Assembly (NCBI GenBank): GCA_900751785.1
Contig: CAADSM010000093.1
Coordinates: 1 to 11,246 of the forward strand
Direction: 5' to 3'
Length of the DNA stretch: 11,246 nucleotides
From: Lachnospiraceae bacterium
Lineage (GTDB): Bacteria; Bacillota; Clostridia; Lachnospirales; Lachnospiraceae
The notes under the pieces are model-generated. The model did no database searches and was not told where the DNA came from. It saw nothing but the letters and a program-made list of their open reading frames with translations. Below, piece after piece: positions 1 to 7,656 of the stretch. The stretch's first letter is position 1, and the number at the start of each line of letters is the position of its first letter. The position numbers and the translations under genes are program-made.

Positions 1-22
1 CCCTCTCCGGATCTGGAGAAGG
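1..22 (-). terminator. Candidate intrinsic terminator after the GH84-GH20 gene
   Basis: Read on the minus strand, CCTTCTCC, a six-base loop and GGAGAGGG form an 8-bp stem with one G-U pair. It starts 32 bases after the stop codon of the large hexosaminidase gene. The U-tract that would confirm an intrinsic terminator would lie beyond the left edge, so only the hairpin is seen. The position suits the end of a single-gene transcript. Confidence 0.5.
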
Positions 23-54
23 CAGCCCGCCTTTCTTTTATGCCTTATTTTGGA

Positions 55-3000
55 TCAATTCCTTTTCTGCCGTCTTCTGTATGCTGCTGCAGCTGCCGCG
101 CCTGCAGCCAGGACTGCCGCTGCGCCCCAGAAAATATAATTTCCTTCATCGCCTGTCGGCGCCGACTGCTGTGTTCCGGAGCTCTTCTGCGCAGAAGATG
201 TCTTTCCTGCTGTGGAGGACGTATTACTCTTGTCTGAAGAGCCGCCCGTCTGTCCCTGATCCTGGCTTCCGTTGCCGGACTGTCCGCTGCCGGTATTTCC
301 GCCCTGCTGTCCATCGCCGCTGTCAGCCAGTGTCAGTTTTGCTACAGCATCCTTGAGCGCTGCCGCGGATGCATCGATCTCTTCCTGTGTCGCATCTTCG
401 TTTGCGAACACATCCTTTGCCGATGCGAGGGCCGCGCGCATCGCTGCAAAGCTCTGTGCCTCATAGTCTGCCTCGCTGAGTCCCTCTGCCTGTGCGATCA
501 GGTCTTCCAGGAGCCCCTTGTCCGGCTTGAGCATCAGGTTCGCCATAGCGTCAAGCAGGTTCTGCCATGCACTGTTGACTTCTTCCTGGTCCATGACATT
601 TCCGTCTGCATAGAGCTCTTTTGCCGCTGCAAGAGCCGAAGTGAACGCTTCTTTTCCTGCATCCAGATATGCATCGAGATTCTTATTCATCTCTTCTGCC
701 AGGGCGATCACCTTTTCAAGGTCTGTCTTGTCCGCCTGTTTGAACTCCAGGTACTGCATCGCCTGGATCAGGTTCCGCCATGCGCTGTCAACGTCGCTCT
801 CTGTCACATCCGTATCGCCTGCCTGGACTCTTGCAAGAATGTCTTTCGCATTCTGAAGCGCCGTCTCAAAGTTTTCTTTCACAGCATCGATCACGCCGGA
901 GGAATCTATATCTATGCCTTCCGCAAGCTCAATGGCATATTCCAGGATTGCCGTGGAGATTTCTCCGCCCGGCGCCGGATTTTCCTTCAGCGCCTCGATT
1001 GCCGCCTCAAGAGCTGCCGCAGCTGCCTGCACCGCGTCTGTATCCGTGCTGCCCTGTGCATACAGCTTCTGCGCCTCGATGAGCGCACTGATCATCGCAT
1101 TCACAAGCTCTGTATCTTTTTCACTGATATCAAGCCCTTCCGCCTCTCTGATCAGATCACGCAGTGTTGTATCTTCTGCGATCTCTTCATAGGTAAATGA
1201 GACCTCCGCGATCTGGTACCAGTTCTTCTTCGTCTCTGTCAGGACGACACGCACATATTTTGCCGGGACGGCTTCAAAGGAGAGCTCTGTATCCCTGTCG
1301 TCCGGACCGATCGTGCCGACGGTCTGCCAGCTTTCTCCGTCCGCTGAGATCTGCACCTCAGCTCCCTCGATATAGTCTGCTCCGACATCCGCCGGCTGGA
1401 GGATGCGGATTCCTGACAGGCTGACAGTCACCGGGAAGGTGAACATAAACTGGCGTCCTGCAGTCTGGTCTTTATTGAACCAGCACTTCGTGGACTCATT
1501 GCCGTCCAGCATCTTGTCGTAGGAGTACGTCGTATAATATCCGTCGTCCGCCGAGATCTCCGGTGCTCCCGCGCCCGGCTTCTGAAGTCCTTCCGCCGCC
1601 TCGCAGATCTTGTCAAACGCCGCCTTCACAGCCGCCGGGTCATCTCCCTGTGCGTACAGGATCTCGCGTCCCTCCTCGACTGCCGCTTCGTACTCCTCAT
1701 AGCCCGCCGCATATCCGATGTCGCTGAGCGGATACTTGGTCTCCACGTAGAGCGGATAGTTCACCAGAAGCACTGCCTGTCCCTTCGCTTCCCTGAGCTG
1801 AGCCAGGATCTCATCGATTTCTGCCTGCTCGATATCAGCCCGCTCGACTGCCTCTTCCGCCGCTGCATAAGCCTGGCTGTAAGCCTCAAATGTTTCCGGG
1901 ATATAGTATGCCGCATCCAGGGCGTCTTCCAGTTCCTGCTCAAGCTCGGATTTGTCCGTATCCAGTGTGTAAGTGAATGTATAGGTCTCGCCCTCGGATG
2001 AGTAGACACCTGAAACCGTGCCTTCTGAGATCAGCCGGTATCCGTAGATGTCCTCTGCCTCAAAGCTGTATGTATCTCCTACATTTCCGTACTTCACTAC
2101 ATTGTCCCGGAGTGTCTTTCCTGTGTCGCTGACATAGCAGAGCGTCACTTTTCCGAGGCTTTCCGCATTCTGAAATTCTCCTGCGTCCGGAAGCTGTGAA
2201 CCTTTTTCATATCCTGCCACATGTCCCAGCACTTCGTAGTTTGCCTTGAACTGCTCAAAATCCATATTGTCGCTGCTGCTCACGTTCCATGACTTGGTCG
2301 CAAGGGAGCGCATCTCGTCTGCAATATCATCCGTGACCACATCCTCTGTCACAAGATCCGGATTGTCACACCAGATGCCCATCGCCGCACCGGCGATATA
2401 GGACGCGTCGTCAGGCGCTGTGTAGGATGCGAATTTCCCCGGCGTCCACTCCTCGAAGATCCTCCTGTCCTGATCGATATAGTCGAAGGAGTGCTGCTCA
2501 CGCCCGTCTGTCGGCATATCATTGCGCAGTACGTAATAGAAGAAGGTCGAGTTGAAGTTGTAGATGTCCTCGTGTCCCTTGTCGATAAACGTCTGCATTC
2601 CCGCGATCGCCGGATTCCAGGTCATCTTGGACCAGTAGTCGATCCCGATATAATCATGCATCACGATCTGCTGCGGTCCTTCCCAGTCTGTCTCGCCGTA
2701 GTAGAGTCCGTCGTTGAATACACGCGGCTTAAAGCCTTTCGAATATACATACTCGGCAAGCTCGTTGATGTAATTTGCCATCACGTCTTTCCATGTGGCG
2801 CCTTCTCCCAGAGTCTCAGCCGCATATTCGTTGAGGACCGGCTTGTACTGGGTGGTAAACGGCGCGCGGTCGAACTCCATGTACTCGTCTCCGCCGATGT
2901 GGAAATCTGTACATCCCTCGAACAGCTCCATATACTCGTCATAGAGAGTCCTGATATATGCCACGGCCTCAGGATTGGTCACATCAAGTCCCGATGCATA

Positions 3001-6000
3001 GTGGTCGCCGTTTATATTCACCTGTCCGTATTCCGGATGTGCTTTCAGTATCTGATCCACATGGCCGGGGCTGTCAAATGACGGGATGACCTTGATCCCG
3101 TATTTCTTTGCTTCTGCCAGGATCTCACGCACTTCCTCATGGGTGAGGTACTGATCCGAGACGATCGCCGGATCTGTCTTACACTCGATGCCGAATCCCA
3201 GGTTCTCTGAGAAATGCATCTCCAGCGTGTTCATCTTCATATAGGACATCTCGCGGATCTGACGGATGAACCAGTCTTTTGTAAAATACTTTCTTCCGCA
3301 GTCCACGTGCAGACGCCGCTCTGCCACGTCCGGATAATCCGTGATCGTTCCGTAAGGCAGGCCTTTGTTCGCCACCATGTAGTTCTGGACTGTACGCAGG
3401 GCATACAGTACTGCGTTCTCGCTTGCACCGTTGATCTTTACGCCGTCTTTGCCGATCACGATCGTGTACGCCTCTTCACTGTCAGACTCCTCGCAGACAG
3501 CTCCGTCTTTGTCAAGCGTGATCAGGATATCTGACGGCTGCGCATCCTCTTCATTGGCATATACCATTGCAAGCGGAGAAGAAGATACGATCTCTTTCTC
3601 TGTGATCTCAGAGTTGATCAGCTCGACCACCTCTGCCAGCCTCTCGTTCTCGATGTTCTCCTGGTCTGCAGTGACTGCGAAACGTGTGTCGGCTGTCATG
3701 GTCCATGTCCCGCTGTTCTCGGCGAGCTCATATTTCTGCACGACCGGATTCACCAGCGCCGCAAGGGCGTCCTCATCTTCCCAGCCGGGATCGGGCTCTT
3801 CGGATCCCTCTGTGAACTCTGCAGTGATCACCACGTCCTCGGCCGGCATCAGGAAGCTTGTCCCCTCGACCACTGTATCATTGTACTTCAGCGAGCCTTC
3901 TGCCAGCTTGTATCCTTCATCCGGCTCGATGTAGATATTTACTTTTGCCCCTTCCTCATAGTGCGCAGCGTCCGTGGTGATAGTACCGCCTATGATCGAA
4001 GGATCGATGGTCAGGCTGTGTGTCCGCGCCACTGTGGCTGTGTCTACTCCGAACAGGCGGAGCTCATAGATCCTGGTCGCCGGATATGGCACGTTGTCCT
4101 GGCATCCGTCGGAGATATAGAGACGGAAGTACCGCGCCGTTACCGGCTCTTCAAACTCATAATCTGTGATATTTTCTGTGTTGTCCCTGTATTCGGCAAC
4201 TGTCGTCCAGTTGGAATTATTTGCAAGATAAGAGCGATCGGAGAGCTGTTCCTCCGTCGCATTCGGATCTGCAAGTACCTGGAGCGAGAAATCGGAAGAA
4301 ATATCCAGCTCATGCTCTACTCCTGCATGTACCGTCTCCCATGTGGAGATCGTCTTCTCTGCTCCCAGATCAAAGGCTGCCCACTGGTTAAAGCGGGTGT
4401 TGTCGCCCGGGCACCACTTGGAGCCGTCCTCGCTCTCGTCAAAAAGGTTCTCCGGACCGCCGCCCACTCCGGGGCTGCCGGAGCCGCCGAGCACTTTCGC
4501 GCCGAACGCCTGGTTTACCGGGATCGTCGGATCTACATAGATCCGATCCGCAACCGTTACTTCCACAGTGTCGTAGACTGTATCGTCATAAGCGGAAACT
4601 GCCTTCACTGTCACTGTCGGTGAAAGCTCATTCGTATCCAGAGTCAGGATGCCGTTCCAGTTGATCGATGTCCCGGCTCCGCTGCCGCCCTCCACTGTCC
4701 AGATCACATCGCCTGTGTCTTCCTGGGCGGCGTCTACATTTGCAGTAAACTGGAGGCTTTCACCCTGGCGCACCACCACGCTCTCCGAAGGTGAGATCTC
4801 CACGCTGTTGATCTCAGCCGCGCTGGTATCGAGCGCACCGATATCAAAATCTTCGATCGCCTCCATCGCGGTAGTCACAAAGCCCTTCATCCTGTTATCG
4901 GAAGGATTCGCATACCAGATGCTGTAGTAATAGTCTTCACCTGAGCCTTCCAGCGCAATGATCTGGTATCTCGGATTCCGGTCAATGCTGAAGCGCTCAT
5001 ATGCTTCATTGGCGATGTAATATCCGTGCGTCTGGACAAGCGGATCATCGGAAGATACCGCAGCCATCGCTCCGCCGATCGCCGCAGCCATATCGTAGAG
5101 CTTATTGATGGAAGCCTGCGCTTCCTCCACGATCAGCCGCTTCACCGGATCCTCGCTGTCCTTGAGCGTCTCCAGCTTTTCGACGGAGTCGAGGATCTCA
5201 TACATCTTTTCCATGAGCGCCGGAGCCGCCTCCTCATTTCCACTTCCGTACTGTGCGTACAGACGTGTGAGCTCAGACGGTTCATAGTCGTAGTTCAGAC
5301 TTCCGTACACTACTTTCAGCGCCTGTGCCATCTCCGGATCATCCGGAAGGATCGCGTCAAAGCAGTGCTCCCAGTTCTCCTCTGCATCAAAGGCCTGCGG
5401 ATTCCATGTATAGTCCGCAAGACCAAAGAAGGCTACCTTCGATGACTCCGAATAGTTCATCGGGTTGGAGATCACGCCTTTTAAATTCGACGGATTGGAA
5501 TCCAGCGAATAGAAATGGTCTATGGGGTTCGTATAATATACGTTGTCCACATTGTCGTTTACCGGATAGTTCCACCACATGACCGGATCACGCCCGATCC
5601 AGTTTTTGAACGTTGTGGCGCTTGAATTGCTGATATCGGAGAACACATTGTTTCCGGTAAAGCAGATCTCGATGTCCTCGTGGAGCGCGCGGAATTTCGG
5701 CATATATGTAGATGCTCCGCCGCTGCCGGTGGTGTACCATGCGGGTGTGAAGAAGAGCGGCTTCACACAGTCTTCCGCTGCAGCACCTTCCGTATTGTAT
5801 GCAGCATACAGCTTCTCCTGCACCTGGTTGAGCATGTAGATCTGCATGTCACAGGTAGACGCTGCTGTGGACATATCGATATCGTCCACAAAGATACCGA
5901 ACTGCCGTACTCCGAGGTCGTACATGTGGTCAAACTTTACCATCAGGCGTCCTACGCCTTCATCCACTGTCTCCTCATTTGTAAAATCAATGGGCTTCTT

Positions 6001-7260
6001 CATGGCCGGGTGAGCCACCCACACAAAGTCCACGTTGCACTGTGCGGCCTTTTCCGCGATCTGGCGCATCTCGTCCTGTGTGCGCACGCCCAGCTTCGAC
6101 TCTTCCTCTGTCACTTCCGTGGGGTAGTCCTCATCCCACTGACCGAGATGGTAAGGATCGTTCTTCGGTCCGTAGAGGAAGACGTTCATCTTATATTTCT
6201 TCGCGAAATCAAACCAGCTCAGCGTGCCTTCCACACTCCACGGATATCCGTAGTAGCCTTCCACGCATCCGCGGTATTTCTGGAACGCATAGTCTTCAAA
6301 TGTGGAGATCTTAAGCTGGCCGTCCTCTGTCTGGTCCAGCATCTGCTCCAGCGTGGCCAGCCCGTAATATGCAGCGTCTGTATCTTTGCCGAGGACAACG
6401 ATGTCGCCTTCCTCGAATACTTTCACCACATGCATGTCATACTTGTTTTCTCCCTCGTCAAACACCTCTCTCGGGATGTCTTCCAGAGAATCGGCCGCGC
6501 CGCCCGAGCCGTTGATGCCGACGTACAGATTCGTATAGTCGTCAGACGGATCCTCGCTGTACTGAGGCGTCAGGCCATTCTCAGTCAGCACCTCGTCCAC
6601 GCGGTCATGCGTCACAGCGTCGATCCCGTCTTCCACGACGACATTGACGGTATCCGTCAGTTCAACTGTCCCGTCCTCGTCTGTCACCTTCTGGGGGATC
6701 GGGTAGATCGTATAGTTCCCGTCGGAGTCAGACGGATCGCCGCCTCCCGCGAGATAGTAGACGCCTACCTCATAGATCGAAACCGAAGCCCAGTCGCCGC
6801 CGAAATCGGACACGTAGATCCTCATGTACCGTCCGGATGTGGGGGCAGACAGCGTGATGCTCTCATCCGTCATCGTGGGCTCGGATTCTCTTGAATAAAC
6901 CGTCGTCCACGAATCTTCGCCAGCATCGTCGGACACCTGGATCTCGTAGGAGAGGATGTTGGCCTGCTCCCATGAAATATCCACTGTGTCGAATGTCACG
7001 GTGCTCTCGAAATCGATCTGCAGCCACCGTGCCGTCTTGACAGCGTTCGTATCCCTGTTGGTTGCCCATCTTGTGCCGGAATTTCCGTCCACTGCCTTGT
7101 CGGCCGTAAAGCTGGTGCCGGATTCGACATCACTTGCCGACGCCGGTTTGTTCAGCGCCAGATTATCCGAGGCTGCTGCCGCGGCCGGGACGGGGATACA
7201 CGACAGGATCATGCATATGGCCAGTATGAATCCTGCCGCACGTTTCTGCATTTTTTTCAT
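55..7260 (-). CDS. Secreted wall-anchored bi-catalytic beta-N-acetylhexosaminidase (GH84 + GH20, multiple CBM32)
   Basis: A 2401-residue surface enzyme predicted to release terminal beta-linked GlcNAc/GalNAc from host glycans. Layout by residue: signal peptide 1-30 (basic start, hydrophobic core, Ala-rich cleavage region); F5/8C (CBM32-like) 33-168; GH20b-like 185-325; GH84 328-640 with RGCVEGYYGYPW (330-341), the catalytic Asp459-Asp460 pair, WWNYPVND (562-569) and SNPM (598-601); helical region 645-805; Ig-like (Big-type) 815-905; second F5/8C 910-1073; InlB-type repeat 1080-1150; GH20b 1165-1310; GH20 1312-1680 with FHIGGDEY (Asp1458-Glu1459); MucBP-like 1703-1766; FIVAR-like helices 1770-1895; third F5/8C 1898-2024; FIVAR repeats 2031-2310; Gly/Ser/Gln linker; APTGD (2367-2371), hydrophobic segment, RRRQKR tail. 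Family knowledge: GH84 and GH20 both use substrate-assisted catalysis through the acetamido group. Start choice: ATG preceded by AGGAGG 11 bases upstream and followed at once by the signal peptide. The frame is intact. Mucin as substrate is inferred from the MucBP-like module and CBM32s. Confidence 0.95.
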   Translation of the reverse strand: MKKMQKRAAGFILAICMILSCIPVPAAAAASDNLALNKPASASDVESGTSFTADKAVDGNSGTRWATNRDTNAVKTARWLQIDFESTVTFDTVDISWEQANILSYEIQVSDDAGEDSWTTVYSRESEPTMTDESITLSAPTSGRYMRIYVSDFGGDWASVSIYEVGVYYLAGGGDPSDSDGNYTIYPIPQKVTDEDGTVELTDTVNVVVEDGIDAVTHDRVDEVLTENGLTPQYSEDPSDDYTNLYVGINGSGGAADSLEDIPREVFDEGENKYDMHVVKVFEEGDIVVLGKDTDAAYYGLATLEQMLDQTEDGQLKISTFEDYAFQKYRGCVEGYYGYPWSVEGTLSWFDFAKKYKMNVFLYGPKNDPYHLGQWDEDYPTEVTEEESKLGVRTQDEMRQIAEKAAQCNVDFVWVAHPAMKKPIDFTNEETVDEGVGRLMVKFDHMYDLGVRQFGIFVDDIDMSTAASTCDMQIYMLNQVQEKLYAAYNTEGAAAEDCVKPLFFTPAWYTTGSGGASTYMPKFRALHEDIEICFTGNNVFSDISNSSATTFKNWIGRDPVMWWNYPVNDNVDNVYYTNPIDHFYSLDSNPSNLKGVISNPMNYSESSKVAFFGLADYTWNPQAFDAEENWEHCFDAILPDDPEMAQALKVVYGSLNYDYEPSELTRLYAQYGSGNEEAAPALMEKMYEILDSVEKLETLKDSEDPVKRLIVEEAQASINKLYDMAAAIGGAMAAVSSDDPLVQTHGYYIANEAYERFSIDRNPRYQIIALEGSGEDYYYSIWYANPSDNRMKGFVTTAMEAIEDFDIGALDTSAAEINSVEISPSESVVVRQGESLQFTANVDAAQEDTGDVIWTVEGGSGAGTSINWNGILTLDTNELSPTVTVKAVSAYDDTVYDTVEVTVADRIYVDPTIPVNQAFGAKVLGGSGSPGVGGGPENLFDESEDGSKWCPGDNTRFNQWAAFDLGAEKTISTWETVHAGVEHELDISSDFSLQVLADPNATEEQLSDRSYLANNSNWTTVAEYRDNTENITDYEFEEPVTARYFRLYISDGCQDNVPYPATRIYELRLFGVDTATVARTHSLTIDPSIIGGTITTDAAHYEEGAKVNIYIEPDEGYKLAEGSLKYNDTVVEGTSFLMPAEDVVITAEFTEGSEEPDPGWEDEDALAALVNPVVQKYELAENSGTWTMTADTRFAVTADQENIENERLAEVVELINSEITEKEIVSSSPLAMVYANEEDAQPSDILITLDKDGAVCEESDSEEAYTIVIGKDGVKINGASENAVLYALRTVQNYMVANKGLPYGTITDYPDVAERRLHVDCGRKYFTKDWFIRQIREMSYMKMNTLEMHFSENLGFGIECKTDPAIVSDQYLTHEEVREILAEAKKYGIKVIPSFDSPGHVDQILKAHPEYGQVNINGDHYASGLDVTNPEAVAYIRTLYDEYMELFEGCTDFHIGGDEYMEFDRAPFTTQYKPVLNEYAAETLGEGATWKDVMANYINELAEYVYSKGFKPRVFNDGLYYGETDWEGPQQIVMHDYIGIDYWSKMTWNPAIAGMQTFIDKGHEDIYNFNSTFFYYVLRNDMPTDGREQHSFDYIDQDRRIFEEWTPGKFASYTAPDDASYIAGAAMGIWCDNPDLVTEDVVTDDIADEMRSLATKSWNVSSSDNMDFEQFKANYEVLGHVAGYEKGSQLPDAGEFQNAESLGKVTLCYVSDTGKTLRDNVVKYGNVGDTYSFEAEDIYGYRLISEGTVSGVYSSEGETYTFTYTLDTDKSELEQELEDALDAAYYIPETFEAYSQAYAAAEEAVERADIEQAEIDEILAQLREAKGQAVLLVNYPLYVETKYPLSDIGYAAGYEEYEAAVEEGREILYAQGDDPAAVKAAFDKICEAAEGLQKPGAGAPEISADDGYYTTYSYDKMLDGNESTKCWFNKDQTAGRQFMFTFPVTVSLSGIRILQPADVGADYIEGAEVQISADGESWQTVGTIGPDDRDTELSFEAVPAKYVRVVLTETKKNWYQIAEVSFTYEEIAEDTTLRDLIREAEGLDISEKDTELVNAMISALIEAQKLYAQGSTDTDAVQAAAAALEAAIEALKENPAPGGEISTAILEYAIELAEGIDIDSSGVIDAVKENFETALQNAKDILARVQAGDTDVTESDVDSAWRNLIQAMQYLEFKQADKTDLEKVIALAEEMNKNLDAYLDAGKEAFTSALAAAKELYADGNVMDQEEVNSAWQNLLDAMANLMLKPDKGLLEDLIAQAEGLSEADYEAQSFAAMRAALASAKDVFANEDATQEEIDASAAALKDAVAKLTLADSGDGQQGGNTGSGQSGNGSQDQGQTGGSSDKSNTSSTAGKTSSAQKSSGTQQSAPTGDEGNYIFWGAAAVLAAGAAAAAAYRRRQKRN
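331..1170 (-). repeat. Four FIVAR-type helical repeats in the stalk of the hexosaminidase
   Basis: Residues 2031-2310 of the large hexosaminidase contain four units of about 60-75 residues. Each runs roughly L..LI..AE, then a central A.....A...A helix, then a VN/VD-SAW or related helix ending in AL..L. Two units share the SAW.NL..AM core (residues 2159-2168 and 2230-2239). The units have diverged strongly, so this is a protein-level repeat, not a recent DNA tandem duplication. FIVAR modules are common in Gram-positive surface proteins, where they act as spacers or binding modules. Here they probably hold the catalytic domains away from the cell wall. Confidence 0.75.
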
Positions 7261-7267
7261 GTTCCCT

Positions 7268-7280
7268 TTTTCCTCCTTTT
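7268..7280 (-). promoter_or_regulatory. Ribosome binding site of the hexosaminidase gene
   Basis: The minus strand reads AAAAGGAGGAAAA upstream of the ATG at 7260, with AGGAGG at 7277-7272 leaving an 11-base gap. This is a near-perfect anti-Shine-Dalgarno match and supports the chosen start, although the spacing is slightly long. Confidence 0.8.
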
Positions 7281-7295
7281 TCTGCTATTTTTTCA

Positions 7296-7323
7296 GAACC
7301 TCCGGCCCTTCTTCACGAGGTCC
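7296..7323 (-). promoter_or_regulatory. Leader hairpin upstream of the ribosome binding site
   Basis: On the minus strand GGACCTC (7323-7317) can pair with GAGGTTC (7302-7296) across a 14-base loop, with one G-U pair. It is followed by GAAAAAATAG rather than a U-run, so it does not look like a terminator. It lies about 19 bases before the AGGAGG core and could shape the 5' leader or protect the message. No known riboswitch fold was recognised. Confidence 0.35.
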
Positions 7324-7330
7324 CGAAAAG

Positions 7331-7349
7331 GTATAAATTTTGTATAAAT
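7331..7349. repeat. Direct repeat GTATAAAT with 11-base period
   Basis: GTATAAAT occurs at 7331-7338 and again at 7342-7349, so the copies lie one helical turn apart. Read on the minus strand they are ATTTATAC twice, about 45-63 bases downstream of the transcript start implied by the better promoter. This could be a protein-binding site or a chance AT-rich repeat. Confidence 0.35.
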
Positions 7350-7364
7350 CGGATCACCACTTAA

Positions 7365-7440
7365 AAAACCGGATTCTGCAAACAAGAAGACACCTTAAAC
7401 ATGATACTTTTCCATCTCCTTAATTCTCAAATCCGGTTTT
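7365..7440. repeat. 11-base perfect inverted repeat flanking the hexosaminidase promoter
   Basis: AAAACCGGATT at 7365-7375 is the exact reverse complement of AATCCGGTTTT at 7430-7440, with 54 bases between. The GC-rich ACCGGAT core stands out in AT-rich surroundings. The arm centres are 65 bases apart, close to six helical turns. One arm meets the -35 box of the candidate promoter at 7430-7401 and the other lies about 20-30 bases past its inferred start. The arms could be paired operator sites or, if transcription starts further upstream, the stem of a long leader hairpin. Confidence 0.6.
7401..7430 (-). promoter_or_regulatory. Candidate sigma-A promoter of the hexosaminidase gene (nearer)
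   Basis: Minus strand: TTGAGA (7430-7425), an 18-base spacer, then TATCAT (7406-7401). Each box matches the consensus at five of six positions. Transcription would start near 7394, giving a leader of about 135 bases. It is assigned from sequence only and is the better of the two candidates here. Confidence 0.5.
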
Positions 7441-7443
7441 GCC

Positions 7444-7472
7444 CTTATAAGGTAACAATCCAAGATATACAA
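7444..7472 (-). promoter_or_regulatory. Alternative sigma-A promoter of the hexosaminidase gene (farther)
   Basis: Minus strand: TTGTAT (7472-7467), a 17-base spacer and TATAAG (7449-7444). The -10 box is good and the -35 box is poor. The DNA just upstream is very AT-rich, with ATTTTAG at 7484-7490 and again at 7492-7498, which could act as an UP-like element. Transcription would start near 7437, inside the first arm of the inverted repeat, so the RNA could form a stem from most of both arms. Confidence 0.35.
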
Positions 7473-7656
7473 TTAATAATCTTATTTTAGCATTTTAGTA
7501 GATTTTTTCCAACTTTTTCCACTTGTCCCGAATAGTTTTCGTGATTTTCTCCATCAAATACACATTTAATTCACAATTCCATCACATTTTTTGTATATTA
7601 TCACCAATCCAGCGAGCGCTGAATCCACACATCTCTCTCCTATGTCCGGCTTTCCC

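Larger units (their letters stand above)
7261..7656. other. AT-rich intergenic region between the kdsB-like gene and the hexosaminidase gene
   Basis: This is the only stretch over 300 bases without a gene. It is clearly richer in A and T than the flanking genes, most strongly from about 7321 to 7610. It must hold the end of the three-gene operon and the start of the hexosaminidase transcript. No clear intrinsic terminator is visible after the kdsB-like gene: the only compact hairpin (about 7609-7624) is weak and lacks a U-tract on the minus strand. Candidate promoters, an inverted repeat, a direct repeat and a leader hairpin are listed separately. No convincing small gene or RNA gene was found. 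Confidence 0.8.

Noticed and set aside
2491..3081. A 196-codon plus-strand open frame opposite the GH20 domain
   Set aside because: Shadow of the strongly conserved GH20 coding frame; no recognisable motif or signal.
5680..6894. A 404-codon open frame on the plus strand
   Set aside because: It lies entirely antisense to the GH84 part of the hexosaminidase, has no ribosome binding site that I can see, and its composition (rich in His, Arg, Val, Ile, Cys) is typical of the reverse complement of a GC-rich gene.
7195..7203. Possible lipobox (ILSC, residues 18-21) in the hexosaminidase signal peptide
   Set aside because: The -2 Leu is atypical, a good Ala-rich type I cleavage site follows, and the protein has a C-terminal wall-sorting tail, so lipoprotein anchoring is unlikely.
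7361..7402. A 13-codon leader peptide in the inverted-repeat region of the intergenic gap (minus strand, ending in TAA)
   Set aside because: The nearest AGGAG is 13 bases from its ATG, too far, and the ATG overlaps the -10 box of the better promoter, so it may not be transcribed.
7320..7532. GTCCCGAA present twice (7320-7327 and 7525-7532)
   Set aside because: Only eight bases, about 200 bases apart and with no symmetry; probably chance.
7609..7624. Hairpin around CAGCGAGCGCTG as terminator of the three-gene operon
   Set aside because: The stem is only about 4-6 bp and no U-tract follows on the minus strand.
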